Source: an uncultured Caryophanales bacterium
GTDB lineage: Bacteria > Bacillota_I > Bacilli_A > RFN20 > CAG-826
NCBI GenBank assembly: GCA_946414655.1
Contig: CAMKPL010000005.1
Span: forward strand, 1-62,327
Direction of reading: 5' to 3'
DNA: 62,327 nucleotides
Position 1 is the first letter of the stretch; each line of letters opens with the position of its first letter. The position numbers and the translations under genes were made by a program. This document shows, in pieces, positions 6,608 to 13,676 of the stretch. The notes under the pieces were generated by a model. That model saw only the letters and a list, made by a program, of their open reading frames with translations. It did not search any database and was not told where the DNA came from.

Positions 6608-6811
6608 GTGAAAGTAAAAGGCATCATGAAAAAAGTTATTGGAGTTTTCTTTGAAATAGAAGAACCCGAGGTAAAAAGACGGAAAATCCCGTTTGAGGAC
6701 AATCCGAATGTTGATTATAAAGGGTTCTTCTGCTGGGAGAACGAAATGACGCTTGATGAATTACTTGATCAAGAGACATTCGTAAAACAAGTTTGGATAT
6801 ATGAGGGCTAA
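6608..6811 (+). CDS. Hypothetical protein, GTG start (67 aa)
   Basis: GTG 6608 follows AGGAGG by about 9 nt. The protein is acidic, with a basic Lys/Arg patch near residue 22 and several Trp and Phe. No domain is recognised. Its last codons form the left arm of its own terminator. Confidence 0.6.
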   Translation: MKVKGIMKKVIGVFFEIEEPEVKRRKIPFEDNPNVDYKGFFCWENEMTLDELLDQETFVKQVWIYEG

Positions 6812-6830
6812 CAACCCTTATATATTTTTG
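6799..6830 (+). terminator. Terminator with stop codon in the loop
   Basis: ATATGAGGG and CCCTTATAT form a 9-bp stem (one G-U) and the TAA stop of the preceding gene lies in the loop. Five T residues follow, then promoter P6. Confidence 0.65.
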
Positions 6831-6855
6831 TCGCAAAAATAACAGCCCTTATAAT
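6831..6855 (+). promoter_or_regulatory. TCGCAA-type promoter P6
   Basis: TCGCAA at 6831-6836 and TATAAT at 6850-6855, 13 nt apart. Confidence 0.75.
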
Positions 6856-6882
6856 AGAAATAAAATTTAAGGAGTTGTTTTT

Positions 6883-7089
6883 ATGTATACCATTAAAGCG
6901 TTATTATACGGAATCGTTACATTGCCATTAAGCATTGTTTCGTTCGTATCGAGCTTTTTGATGGCACTTACGTTTGTATTAGACAAGCCAATACGTGCTG
7001 CGTTCGGTATGAAGGAGGAATACAATAATGGGCTTGACGGGCTAGTTAACGCGGTTGATATGTTAAAAGACACTTTGGAATTTGATTAA
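6883..7089 (+). CDS. Small membrane protein (68 aa)
   Basis: The ATG follows AAGGAGTTG. Residues about 5-32 are strongly hydrophobic, then a short basic stretch and an acidic amphipathic helix. It is probably one membrane helix with a cytoplasmic C-terminus. It is a single-gene unit with promoter P6 and the terminator at 7096. Confidence 0.6.
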   Translation: MYTIKALLYGIVTLPLSIVSFVSSFLMALTFVLDKPIRAAFGMKEEYNNGLDGLVNAVDMLKDTLEFD

Positions 7090-7095
7090 AAGATT

Positions 7096-7122
7096 AGGAT
7101 CTTCGGATCCTTTTCTTTTTTA
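7096..7122 (+). terminator. Intrinsic terminator, TTCG tetraloop
   Basis: AGGATC and GATCCT form the stem with a TTCG tetraloop, followed by TTTTCTTTTTT. The identical hairpin recurs at 55581. Confidence 0.8.
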
Positions 7123-7141
7123 TGTTAAGGAGGTGCGGTAA

Positions 7142-7393
7142 ATGATTAAAAATGCAAAGTGTATATGGTGTAATAAAGAGATGCAGATTGGATATGAAAT
7201 AAAAAATACAGGAATGAACGGAAACGTTGAGGAAGAAAATCATCCATATTTTTTATTAGAATTTCATGAGATAAATCCTATATAAGAGCATTTTACAGAT
7301 ATTGGGTGGAATAGAACTTTATTTTCTGAAATAATTTGTAAAGATTGTATGGACATATTGATAAAATATTTAAAAATAAATAAGGAGGTATAA
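7142..7393 (+). pseudogene. Zinc-ribbon gene interrupted by TAA
   Basis: ATG 7142 follows AAGGAGG and opens a frame of 47 codons with CIWC near the start, stopped by TAA at 7283-7285. The same frame then stays open for 35 more codons, contains CKDC, and ends at 7393. Together the halves match the CxxC, about 45 residues, CxxC layout of the protein at 4755. The simplest reading is a nonsense mutation in a paralogue. An assembly error or a truncated product is also possible. Confidence 0.6.
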
Positions 7394-7396
7394 TAA

Positions 7397-7597
7397 ATGA
7401 GCCTTGGATACTATTGTTCTAGATGTAACGCAGCGTTAGAACCAACAAAAAGATATCATGTAAAAATTAAGAATGTCGAAAAAGGTCAAATGTGGTTTGA
7501 ATCGGATATATGCCCTCATTGTTATGTCGTGATTTCAAATTCATTAAAAGGAGGAAGCGTAAAACCATATGAATATGAACTCAAAAATAATAATTAG
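7397..7597 (+). CDS. Zinc-ribbon-like protein (66 aa)
   Basis: It starts after AAGGAGG. CSRC near residue 8 and CPHC near residue 40 give a two-knuckle zinc-binding layout, and the N-terminus (YYCSRCNAAL) resembles ribosomal-type ribbons. It overlaps the next gene by 29 nt and carries that gene's AGGAGG site. Confidence 0.65.
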   Translation: MSLGYYCSRCNAALEPTKRYHVKIKNVEKGQMWFESDICPHCYVVISNSLKGGSVKPYEYELKNNN

Positions 7598-8339
7598 TTT
7601 CTTTATTGGCACTGCCGTTGGTATTGGTGGCAGTTTTTATGGTTTTAAAAAGTATTTTGAGACGAAAACGGCAAAAGAAATTAAAGAAATGCGTGATTAT
7701 GCTCATGAGTGTAATAAATATGCACAAGAAATGAAAAAATACGCTGATGAGATGTACGAGCTTGCAACGGGTAAAGAAGCACCTAAAGAAGGCTTTACAA
7801 AAGAGGAAATTGTTGATTATATTTCTTCAAAAGAATTAAAACTTGAAAAAAATGGTCAAAATGTCCAATTTGTGGATAAAATCAACCGAAGAAAAGCTGA
7901 AAATCCGATTATTGACATTGAAAAAGAGTATGATGACCTTCAAGACGCACTTGCCGATGGGGAACATAATGATTATCTTGACTCTTTACATGATTATACA
8001 CAATATTCTAGGGATGCAAGTGCTTACGAACACCCAGAAGAAGAGCCTGGAATTGCAAGAATTGAGCTGATTTCAGCACTTGAATACGACAATTCTAGGC
8101 CTATGAACTCAAAAATCATACTTTCTTATTACGAGGGGGATGATATTTTGTGCTATGAAGAGAGCGATGAGGTCATTATAAATCCCGAAGAATTGATTGG
8201 AGAAGAAGCTTTACACGCTTTTGGTAGTCCAGATTATGACGATCCTGATGAAATTTATGTGAGAAATAACATGCGCAGTGAAGATTATACAATAATTAGG
8301 CATGATATTTCTTATAGAGAGGCCGTTGGAGAGTATTAA
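7569..8339 (+). CDS. Membrane-anchored phage protein (256 aa)
   Basis: Residues about 5-25 form an N-terminal membrane anchor with Gly-rich spacing. Heptad-like helices with repeated Tyr/Ala follow to about residue 70. The C-terminal part has an SYYEGDD stretch, a GEEALHAFG stretch and a YVRNN motif. From memory, this C-terminal pattern recurs in gut Bacillota phage proteins of unknown function. The start is chosen for its AGGAGG site within the previous gene. Confidence 0.7.
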   Translation: MNMNSKIIISFFIGTAVGIGGSFYGFKKYFETKTAKEIKEMRDYAHECNKYAQEMKKYADEMYELATGKEAPKEGFTKEEIVDYISSKELKLEKNGQNVQFVDKINRRKAENPIIDIEKEYDDLQDALADGEHNDYLDSLHDYTQYSRDASAYEHPEEEPGIARIELISALEYDNSRPMNSKIILSYYEGDDILCYEESDEVIINPEELIGEEALHAFGSPDYDDPDEIYVRNNMRSEDYTIIRHDISYREAVGEY

Positions 8340-8363
8340 TTTTTATTTTCTAAAGGAGTACTT

Positions 8364-9005
8364 ATGAAAACTGTTAAAGAATCCATTAATATAAAAGAAA
8401 AATTAATAAAAAATTTTTTTGGCGTAGACAGAACTAGCTCTCTATATATAAAAAAAGGAGAGTTTGTGTATCATATTACGCCTTTAGATTTTAAAAGATT
8501 AGAACCAATGGGGAACCTTTATATTTCAGCAACAGATTATGATAGAAACTTATATAAAGCATATTTATCAATGAGACTTTTTGATAAAGGATATAAAAAT
8601 GTATCAGAAATATGTTTAAAATTAAAACAAGATCTTCATTCTCCAGATAAAAAAACACAAAAAGCAATTTTTGATTCTTGTTATATGAATAATAAATTAA
8701 CATTTTTAAATGACTTATTAAAAGCCGAACCAAATATGGGTTGCCTTGATGTGTCATTAGTATATGAGCTTTTTATGAAATATATAAACAAAATAAAAGG
8801 TGATTCTATTAATGTTTTTAATTTTTATTTACAAAAAGAAGGATACAATGCAATTTTAGACTATCACGATATTGATTTAAGTTGGATACAAGCTAAATCT
8901 CCGTTATATCTATTAAATGCTGAAAATTTTGTTGACATTCATAAAGTGATCAAAATCGGTAAAGATGATATAAAAGCCAGTTTAAAGAAAAACGGTGATC
9001 TTTAA
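8364..9005 (+). CDS. Hypothetical protein, possible ADP-ribosyltransferase-like fold
   Basis: This encodes 213 residues after AAAGGAG. YHITPLDFKRL, then LYISATDYDR, and a late GYNAILDYHDI followed by SPLYLLN recall the order of motifs in small phage proteins with an ART-like or RES-like fold. The catalytic set cannot be confirmed by eye, so this is a weak lead. The gene is more A/T-rich than its neighbours, with almost all A/T third positions, which may indicate separate acquisition. Confidence 0.5.
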   Translation: MKTVKESINIKEKLIKNFFGVDRTSSLYIKKGEFVYHITPLDFKRLEPMGNLYISATDYDRNLYKAYLSMRLFDKGYKNVSEICLKLKQDLHSPDKKTQKAIFDSCYMNNKLTFLNDLLKAEPNMGCLDVSLVYELFMKYINKIKGDSINVFNFYLQKEGYNAILDYHDIDLSWIQAKSPLYLLNAENFVDIHKVIKIGKDDIKASLKKNGDL

Positions 9006-9006
9006 A

Positions 9007-9031
9007 TCGCAAAAAATACAGCTCCTATAAT
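9007..9031 (+). promoter_or_regulatory. TCGCAA-type promoter P7
   Basis: TCGCAA at 9007-9012 and TATAAT at 9026-9031, 13 nt apart. A GAACA/TGTTC hairpin starts at 9033. Confidence 0.75.
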
Positions 9032-9083
9032 AGAACAGAAATGTTCAAAATCTATAATCTATTATTTTTGGAGGTAATTTATT

Positions 9084-9362
9084 ATGATGAAAACAGTTTT
9101 ATTGGAAAACGAGTTGTACAACGGTGCAATGACCGATCTTCTGGAAATGAGAGATGTGATGAAGAGTGAATATATTGACAAAGGTCAAAGTTGGACCGAT
9201 GCCAGATATATTTACAGGTCAATCACAGCTATTCTCAATGAATTCAATGAAGCGGCAAGCATCGCCGGACATTCGGCAATGGAAAACACACAATTCGAAA
9301 TAATGAATTCGGATCCCGAAACGTTTATGGAAATTGAATATGGAGATGAATTGGAGTCTTAA
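9084..9362 (+). CDS. Hypothetical protein, paralogue of 9453 (92 aa)
   Basis: It starts with ATG ATG after TTGGAGG. The protein is acidic and helical. It shares an N-terminal pattern (VLL-EN-N-AM-DL) and a C-terminal pattern (QFEI..N.....FMELG/E..ELES) with the next gene. The last four residues, Glu-Leu-Glu-Ser, are read from the left arm of the terminator. No family is recognised. Confidence 0.65.
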   Translation: MMKTVLLENELYNGAMTDLLEMRDVMKSEYIDKGQSWTDARYIYRSITAILNEFNEAASIAGHSAMENTQFEIMNSDPETFMEIEYGDELES

Positions 9363-9385
9363 CGGGCTCCTTTTCTTTTTTTTGT
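9353..9385 (+). terminator. Terminator with stop codon in the loop
   Basis: GGAGT and GCTCC flank a loop that contains the TAA stop; TTTTCTTTTTTTTT follows. Confidence 0.75.
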
Positions 9386-9409
9386 CGCAACATTTACACT
9401 CCATATAAT
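9385..9409 (+). promoter_or_regulatory. TCGCAA-type promoter P8
   Basis: TCGCAA at 9385-9390 and TATAAT at 9404-9409, 13 nt apart, with a GAACA/TGTTC hairpin just downstream. Confidence 0.75.
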
Positions 9410-9452
9410 AGAACAGAAATGTTCATAAATATTATTTTTGGAGGTATTTATT

Positions 9453-9698
9453 ATGAAAAAAGTGATTTTACTGGACAATGAAAAGTTTAACTGGGCGATG
9501 GCCGATTTGGTGGAGCTTAAGGGACGGATTCAAGATTTACTCAACGAAGAGGCCATCAAAGCAATCGAAAATATTCTTAAGGCCGTTGATGAGGCGATGT
9601 CCATTGCTGAACTTGCCGAAGACGGTGAACAGTTTGAAATTGTAAATGCAGAAGAAGGAACATTTATGGAACTTGGTTCAGAGGAATTGGAGTCTTAA
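9453..9698 (+). CDS. Hypothetical protein, paralogue of 9084 (81 aa)
   Basis: ATG 9453 has GGAGG 9 nt upstream. It is clearly related to the 92-residue protein just before it, including the ELES ending within the terminator. Two tandem copies of promoter, gene and terminator indicate a local duplication of a whole expression unit. Confidence 0.65.
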   Translation: MKKVILLDNEKFNWAMADLVELKGRIQDLLNEEAIKAIENILKAVDEAMSIAELAEDGEQFEIVNAEEGTFMELGSEELES

Positions 9699-9720
9699 CA
9701 GGCTCCTTTTCTTTTTATTT
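9689..9720 (+). terminator. Terminator with stop codon in the loop
   Basis: GGAG at 9689 and GGCTCC at 9701-9706 surround a loop with the TAA stop, followed by TTTTCTTTTT. Confidence 0.75.
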
Positions 9721-9763
9721 TTTCTTTAAACGAATTATAATGATTAAAATGGGAGTGATTTTG

Positions 9764-10066
9764 ATGGATGAGGCATTGGCAATTGACATGTTTAAGCATT
9801 TTAGTGAAGATTTAGATCCAAAAATTAGAAAAATGATGAAAACTGATTATCATAACGCCTATTATTTGGTTGTGGTATCCAATTCGTGGGCGAAAAGAAG
9901 ACCGATGTTTTATAGAGAAAAAGACGTTCAAAAATATTCTTTTAAAGAATTATATGAACAAATGTGTGATATTTTTTATCGTTTTGATGAAGGAGATACT
10001 ACTGCTTTGATTGATATTTTTCGTTTAAAGAATTTTATTAATTACAAGATGGATAAATGTGCTTAA
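9764..10066 (+). CDS. Hypothetical protein (100 aa)
   Basis: ATG 9764 is chosen because GGGAGTGAT precedes it by 4 nt; an in-frame ATG at 9740 has no ribosome site. The protein is rich in aromatic residues (Phe, Tyr), Lys and Asp. No motif is recognised. It begins a run of nine close genes reaching 12173. Confidence 0.6.
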   Translation: MDEALAIDMFKHFSEDLDPKIRKMMKTDYHNAYYLVVVSNSWAKRRPMFYREKDVQKYSFKELYEQMCDIFYRFDEGDTTALIDIFRLKNFINYKMDKCA

Positions 10067-10081
10067 AAATGGAGGAAAATG

Positions 10082-10294
10082 ATGATAACACTTGATATTT
10101 TGATGAAAGTTGCTATTTTAGAGCTTCTTGAGATGAATGGAATGCTCAAAATACCTGAAATTATGTACTTTTTGTTCATTTTTTGGGCAATTATAGCTTG
10201 TACAATTGATGTTTTTGCTGTAAAAAAGGTAATTTCATGTGTAAAATCGTTGAAAAAGATTGCTGAGAGGAGTGAAGAGGATGAAGAAGAATAA
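10082..10294 (+). CDS. Small membrane protein (70 aa)
   Basis: ATG 10082 follows TGGAGG. A hydrophobic region of about 25 residues (about 26-50) is followed by a basic helix and a run of acidic residues at the C-terminus. It is probably a single-pass membrane protein. It overlaps the next gene by 14 nt. Confidence 0.55.
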   Translation: MITLDILMKVAILELLEMNGMLKIPEIMYFLFIFWAIIACTIDVFAVKKVISCVKSLKKIAERSEEDEEE

Positions 10295-10457
10295 AAAGAA
10301 ACGATTGCCTTCTTGTATAATATGCGGGAGAATTGATAGATCTAGACTTGTAACACGTTATAAATTGATGGATTGGCCGCCATACGTTATTTGTTTAGAA
10401 TGTGCTGGCGAAGCGGCCAACAAATATAAAAAGGAGATACAAAATGAAAATCGATAA
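10281..10457 (+). CDS. Zinc-ribbon-like protein (58 aa)
   Basis: ATG 10281 follows GAGAGGAG. A basic N-terminus (KKNKKKR) precedes CIICG, and CLEC follows about 30 residues later, giving a treble-clef or ribbon type zinc site. The basic start suggests nucleic-acid contact. It overlaps the next gene by 14 nt. Confidence 0.65.
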   Translation: MKKNKKKRLPSCIICGRIDRSRLVTRYKLMDWPPYVICLECAGEAANKYKKEIQNENR

Positions 10458-10761
10458 AATTCAATGTGATATTTGTGGAAAAATTGTAGATTATAACGAT
10501 AAAAAGATAGGCGATATGCTTTCAAGTAGGTCATTCGCGCACGATCAACCATGTATAGATAGAGGTTTTTATGACCGGTTTAAAGTTAATCGGCTTACAA
10601 TGTACGGAATAACAAAAATAAAAAATGTAGATGAAAACATAAATCCTAATTGTGAAAATAATGCAGATATAACGATAAAAATGGATTTTGATTTATGTGA
10701 AGATTGCCTTGTTGAATTGTATAAAATGATCAATGAATATATAAAGGAGGCGGAAGAATGA
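10444..10761 (+). CDS. Zinc-ribbon-like protein (105 aa)
   Basis: ATG 10444 follows AAGGAGAT. CDICG at about residue 8 and CEDC near residue 86 bracket a long polar insert, the same plan as the other CxxC pairs in this genome. The function is unknown. The stop overlaps the next start by 4 nt. Confidence 0.65.
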   Translation: MKIDKIQCDICGKIVDYNDKKIGDMLSSRSFAHDQPCIDRGFYDRFKVNRLTMYGITKIKNVDENINPNCENNADITIKMDFDLCEDCLVELYKMINEYIKEAEE

Positions 10762-11324
10762 GTTTTCTAGTTGATAATTATGTTTGTCGTTTGTATAATT
10801 TGGTTCAAAATGGTGGTGAAAACCATAGAAAATTGTGTGTGGAATTGTTCAAAAATCGCTTTTTTATTACTCGGTCGGCACCAAAAAGGGACGTTGATCG
10901 GGAAAAAGATGGTCTTGAACTGAGAAAAACATGTGATTTTTGTTATGATAATGATTTTGACAGTGAAATGTGTCCAGTTCCTTGCACAATGCTTGAAATG
11001 ATTATTGGGATTTCTAAAAGAATGAGCGAACAACTTATGGATGAGGACGGTGAGGATAAAACTGCTCAATATTTTTGGGAAATCATGGAAAATCTTGGTT
11101 TAGATTGCTGGGATGATGATAATTTTGGCTGGGATACGGGTCTCGCACAGAAAAAAATAGAAAAAACTTGTGAAATTTTATGTAAAAGACAGTATAATCC
11201 CGATGGAACTGGTGGTGGAATGTTCCCGATGCCTGGACTTTTGGGTATAAATCAGAAAAAAATGGAGATTTGGTACCAGATGCAGGAGTATATTAACTGG
11301 AAATACAGGATTGAGTGGGTGTGA
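10758..11324 (+). CDS. Conserved phage protein of unknown function (188 aa)
   Basis: It overlaps the previous gene (ATGA). The sequence has a central Cys cluster (CDFC and CPVPC), a helical EMIIGISKRM segment, an aspartate-rich WDDDNFGWD loop and an EIWYQMQEYI ending. From memory, the EMLxxLSxR, Asp-rich and EIWYQM sequence is typical of a widespread gut Bacillota phage family without a known role. Confidence 0.75.
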   Translation: MSFLVDNYVCRLYNLVQNGGENHRKLCVELFKNRFFITRSAPKRDVDREKDGLELRKTCDFCYDNDFDSEMCPVPCTMLEMIIGISKRMSEQLMDEDGEDKTAQYFWEIMENLGLDCWDDDNFGWDTGLAQKKIEKTCEILCKRQYNPDGTGGGMFPMPGLLGINQKKMEIWYQMQEYINWKYRIEWV

Positions 11325-11327
11325 GTG

Positions 11328-11822
11328 ATGAAAAAGTTATCTATTAATACTAAAAATGGGGTAAAAACTATAAAATGCTTTGAATTTGATGGTCTATACG
11401 AGTCTTTTAAAACTATATGGAATGTAATTCATAATCAAATGGCGTTAATTGCACTAAGACATAAAAAGAAATATGAATTAAATACGGAATTTGTTGAAAT
11501 ATCACCCGATTTCACTGTGGATGCAGTACGTATACTTGAAATGTGGTTGTGCAAGGATGTTGATGCTGCATGGGAACAAGCATTACTTATTGACGGATGG
11601 ACTAAAGAAGCAATAAATAGACATAATAAAAAAGAAGACCTTTGTATTGATAGTTTATCCATTTTAACTGAAGACATTATAAATGAAACAATAATTTTTA
11701 AACGGCTGTCTATTAATGATGGTTCATACTTATTAATAGATCCGGACAACTTTATTGATGGGTTGTATATATCGGAAATGGATTTTATTGATGACTTCTT
11801 TTTAAGTGAGGGGGATATGTAA
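11328..11822 (+). CDS. Hypothetical protein (164 aa)
   Basis: ATG 11328 follows GAGTGGGTGTGAGTG. The protein is mixed alpha/beta and rich in Ile, Asp and Asn. No family is recognised. Its TAA shares one base with the next ATG. Confidence 0.65.
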   Translation: MKKLSINTKNGVKTIKCFEFDGLYESFKTIWNVIHNQMALIALRHKKKYELNTEFVEISPDFTVDAVRILEMWLCKDVDAAWEQALLIDGWTKEAINRHNKKEDLCIDSLSILTEDIINETIIFKRLSINDGSYLLIDPDNFIDGLYISEMDFIDDFFLSEGDM

Positions 11823-12028
11823 TGAAAGTAAAATGTTCTAAATGCGGTAATATTTTTGATTTTTTTAAATCCAGATATAAAGCTCATGATGAAATTTATG
11901 GGGAACCCCAATATTATTATTGCGATGATTGTGTTGATAAATATGTAGATAATATCCTTGAAAATATGGTTAACAGAGTTGTTGATGCTATGCAAGAAGA
12001 TGGCATTGAAGCCGAAAGAATTTGTTAG
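11822..12028 (+). CDS. Zinc-ribbon-like protein (68 aa)
   Basis: CSKCG at residue 4 and CDDC near residue 38 give a CxxC/CxxC zinc site, followed by an acidic amphipathic helix. It belongs to the same in-genome group as 4755 and 60536. Confidence 0.7.
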   Translation: MKVKCSKCGNIFDFFKSRYKAHDEIYGEPQYYYCDDCVDKYVDNILENMVNRVVDAMQEDGIEAERIC

Positions 12029-12050
12029 ATTTTTGTGGAGGTGCGTGCAA

Positions 12051-12173
12051 ATGGCAGGAATGTTGACGGTATTTTTGGGGATTTTTTGTGGCATTTTAAG
12101 CGTTGGTTTTGCCGGTTTTATGCTGTTGTTGATTGCAAAATTGTATGGAAAATGGTTCGGAAGGAGGAAGTAA
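12051..12173 (+). CDS. Small membrane protein (40 aa)
   Basis: ATG 12051 follows GGAGGTGCG. Almost the whole peptide is hydrophobic (one helix of about 28 residues) with a basic GRRK tail, so it is a single-pass membrane peptide. It is the last gene before the repeat block. Confidence 0.55.
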   Translation: MAGMLTVFLGIFCGILSVGFAGFMLLLIAKLYGKWFGRRK

Positions 12174-12601
12174 ATGGGTGATTAGAGCATTCTTTTTCTC
12201 ATTAATTTTGTGGGTTTTGAGGGTAAAAAGTGACGAATTTGAAGAATTTTTTGGTTAAAAAGTGTGACAAAACTGATTTTCAAAAACGTCACAGTGTGAC
12301 AAAAAAGTGTCACAAAATGCAAAAAATTTTGTGAAAAATTTGAAAAAATGAAAAAGTGTGACAAAAAAGTGTCACAGTGTGACACTTTTGTGACGTTTTT
12401 GAAAGTGCGAAAAACCGCATAGGTAAGCCATTTTTTGGACTTTTGTGACAAAAATGCAAAAATTTTTACTATTTATTATAAAGAAAAAATAAAATATTAT
12501 AAAGAATAAGAAAAAATTTGCAAAAGTGTCACAAACGTAACAATTAGCAAAATTTTAATAAAATTCTACAAATCTATTTTTAGGGTGAAGGGAGTAAAAA
12601 A
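12174..12601. repeat. Candidate replication origin, TGTGAC/GTCACA repeat block
   Basis: This is a gene-free block of 428 bp. It holds about a dozen copies of TGTGAC or its complement. Two are head-to-head palindromes: GTCACAGTGTGAC at 12288-12300, and a 12-bp perfect pair (AAAAGTGTCACA and its complement around a central G) at 12365-12389. A 16-bp inverted pair ending in GTCACA lies at 12278-12293 and 12389-12404. An A/T-rich stretch follows (about 12440-12580). Iterons plus an A/T-rich segment next to the replication genes is the classical origin layout. A transcription-control role is the alternative. Confidence 0.65.
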
Positions 12602-13012
12602 ATGAATTTAAAAGAAGATATATGCTTAAAAGATTTATGTGGAATCCACAAGTTTCAAGGGATTGAGCTTTCAACACGAACAATTACGGATTATTTTAAC
12701 CATGAGTACAAATGTGATGTTGTTAAATTTATGCTTGATAACATAACATATGAAGCAATAGAAGACCCTGATGATGGGTATAGAAGCTATTGTAGTGAAA
12801 TTAAAATTTCTTATGAAAAACCAAAATACACGTTTCCAGATTATAAAATATTATGTAAAATGAAGCCGCGTGATGAAGACGGTGAGCATGATGTGCTGGT
12901 TGGTGTGGATTTAGATACTGGCGATACTATATTTGAAATAGGGACTTTATATGTTGACGACTATTATCCTTGTTGCCATTTTGAATATCATCCCGAAAAC
13001 ATGCATTTTTAG
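12602..13012 (+). CDS. Conserved phage protein of unknown function (136 aa)
   Basis: It starts after GAAGGGAG at the end of the repeat block. GIHKFQGIEL near the start, EDPDDGYRSYCSE in the middle and YYPCCHFEYHPE at the end form a pattern I recall from many gut Bacillota phages, always annotated hypothetical. The conserved Cys and His could bind a metal. Its place between origin and replisome hints at a replication-linked role, which is inference only. Confidence 0.75.
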   Translation: MNLKEDICLKDLCGIHKFQGIELSTRTITDYFNHEYKCDVVKFMLDNITYEAIEDPDDGYRSYCSEIKISYEKPKYTFPDYKILCKMKPRDEDGEHDVLVGVDLDTGDTIFEIGTLYVDDYYPCCHFEYHPENMHF

Positions 13013-13026
13013 AAAGGACGGATAAA

Positions 13027-13182
13027 ATGAGTGTGTTAATGCATATATGTTTATCTATTATTGGCTTATGTACAGTAGCAATAATTATTAGTTCAATTCA
13101 TACATTATTTATTTATCATAAAGTCGATAAGGAATATGAGGAACTTAGTAAAAAACATGAAGAAAGGATGGACAAAAAATGA
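13027..13182 (+). CDS. Small membrane protein (51 aa)
   Basis: ATG 13027 follows AAAGGACGG. Hydrophobic residues about 4-28 form one membrane helix, then a charged coiled-coil-like tail. It overlaps the next gene by 4 nt (ATGA). Confidence 0.6.
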   Translation: MSVLMHICLSIIGLCTVAIIISSIHTLFIYHKVDKEYEELSKKHEERMDKK

Positions 13183-13469
13183 AATGCGCAACACCAGGGA
13201 TGTATGGACGGAAAGCTCCAATTGAGTCCTCAACAATAAGAGATGACTTTATTGATAAAAATGTTCTTAATGATGATGACAATAATTTAACTCCCAAAGA
13301 AATTGCTAAAGAGCTTCAAGAGCATTGGGATCAAATTTGTGAAGATCGAGAAAAGTTATATATCTTATACGGACGTGGTTCTGGTAAAACTAAATTTCAA
13401 GATCAACTGTTTAAAGAGTATATGGAACAATTACTTCAAAAAGATAAGGAGGAACATGAAAATGCTTAA
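13179..13469 (+). CDS. Small protein with isolated P-loop-like motif (96 aa)
   Basis: GRGSGKT near residue 66 is preceded by a beta-like YILY run and fits a Walker A loop, but the protein ends about 25 residues later with a helix, leaving no room for a full ATPase core. It may bind nucleotide or phosphate only as part of a complex. AAGGATG provides the ribosome site inside the preceding gene. Confidence 0.6.
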   Translation: MKCATPGMYGRKAPIESSTIRDDFIDKNVLNDDDNNLTPKEIAKELQEHWDQICEDREKLYILYGRGSGKTKFQDQLFKEYMEQLLQKDKEEHENA

Positions 13470-13644
13470 CGTTATTGGAGCTATAATTTGTGGAATATTT
13501 ATTGCGTCTTTTATTGTGTTTATTATATTAACATTCGACAAGATCTTAACATCTTTTGAAAAATTAGAAAAAGCTGAAAAAGAAAGGCATGACATAATTA
13601 TTAAATTAATAGAAAATTTGGGTAACATTCATTCGCAAAAATAA
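13462..13644 (+). CDS. Small membrane protein (60 aa)
   Basis: ATG 13462 lies 9 nt after AAGGAGG, better placed than ATG 13456. A hydrophobic N-terminal helix (about residues 4-25) is followed by a Lys/Glu coiled-coil-like helix. The last codons (Ser-Gln-Lys-stop) lie in promoter P9. Confidence 0.6.
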   Translation: MLNVIGAIICGIFIASFIVFIILTFDKILTSFEKLEKAEKERHDIIIKLIENLGNIHSQK

Positions 13645-13657
13645 CCTTTTGTATAAT
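13633..13657 (+). promoter_or_regulatory. TCGCAA-type promoter P9
   Basis: TCGCAA at 13633-13638 and TATAAT at 13652-13657, 13 nt apart. It reads into a small coiled-coil gene and possibly on into the replisome gene. Confidence 0.75.
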
Positions 13658-13676
13658 AGAAAGGATGGTGATTAAA

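Noticed and set aside
4383-7393. Stop-codon reassignment with the tRNA-like element as suppressor
   Set aside because: The two interrupted frames use different stops (TGA and TAA), all three stops end many normal genes, and the anticodon loop of the element offers no UCA, UUA or CUA in a proper position.
12182-12451. Minus-strand ORF of 89 codons across the repeat block
   Set aside because: It is translated from the TGTGAC/GTCACA repeats (Ser/His/Phe/Thr-rich, low complexity), has no ribosome site, and would be the only minus-strand gene.
12174-12601. CRISPR array
   Set aside because: The repeated words are only 6-13 bp, in both orientations and irregularly spaced; no 25-40 bp direct repeats with equal spacers occur here or elsewhere in the window.
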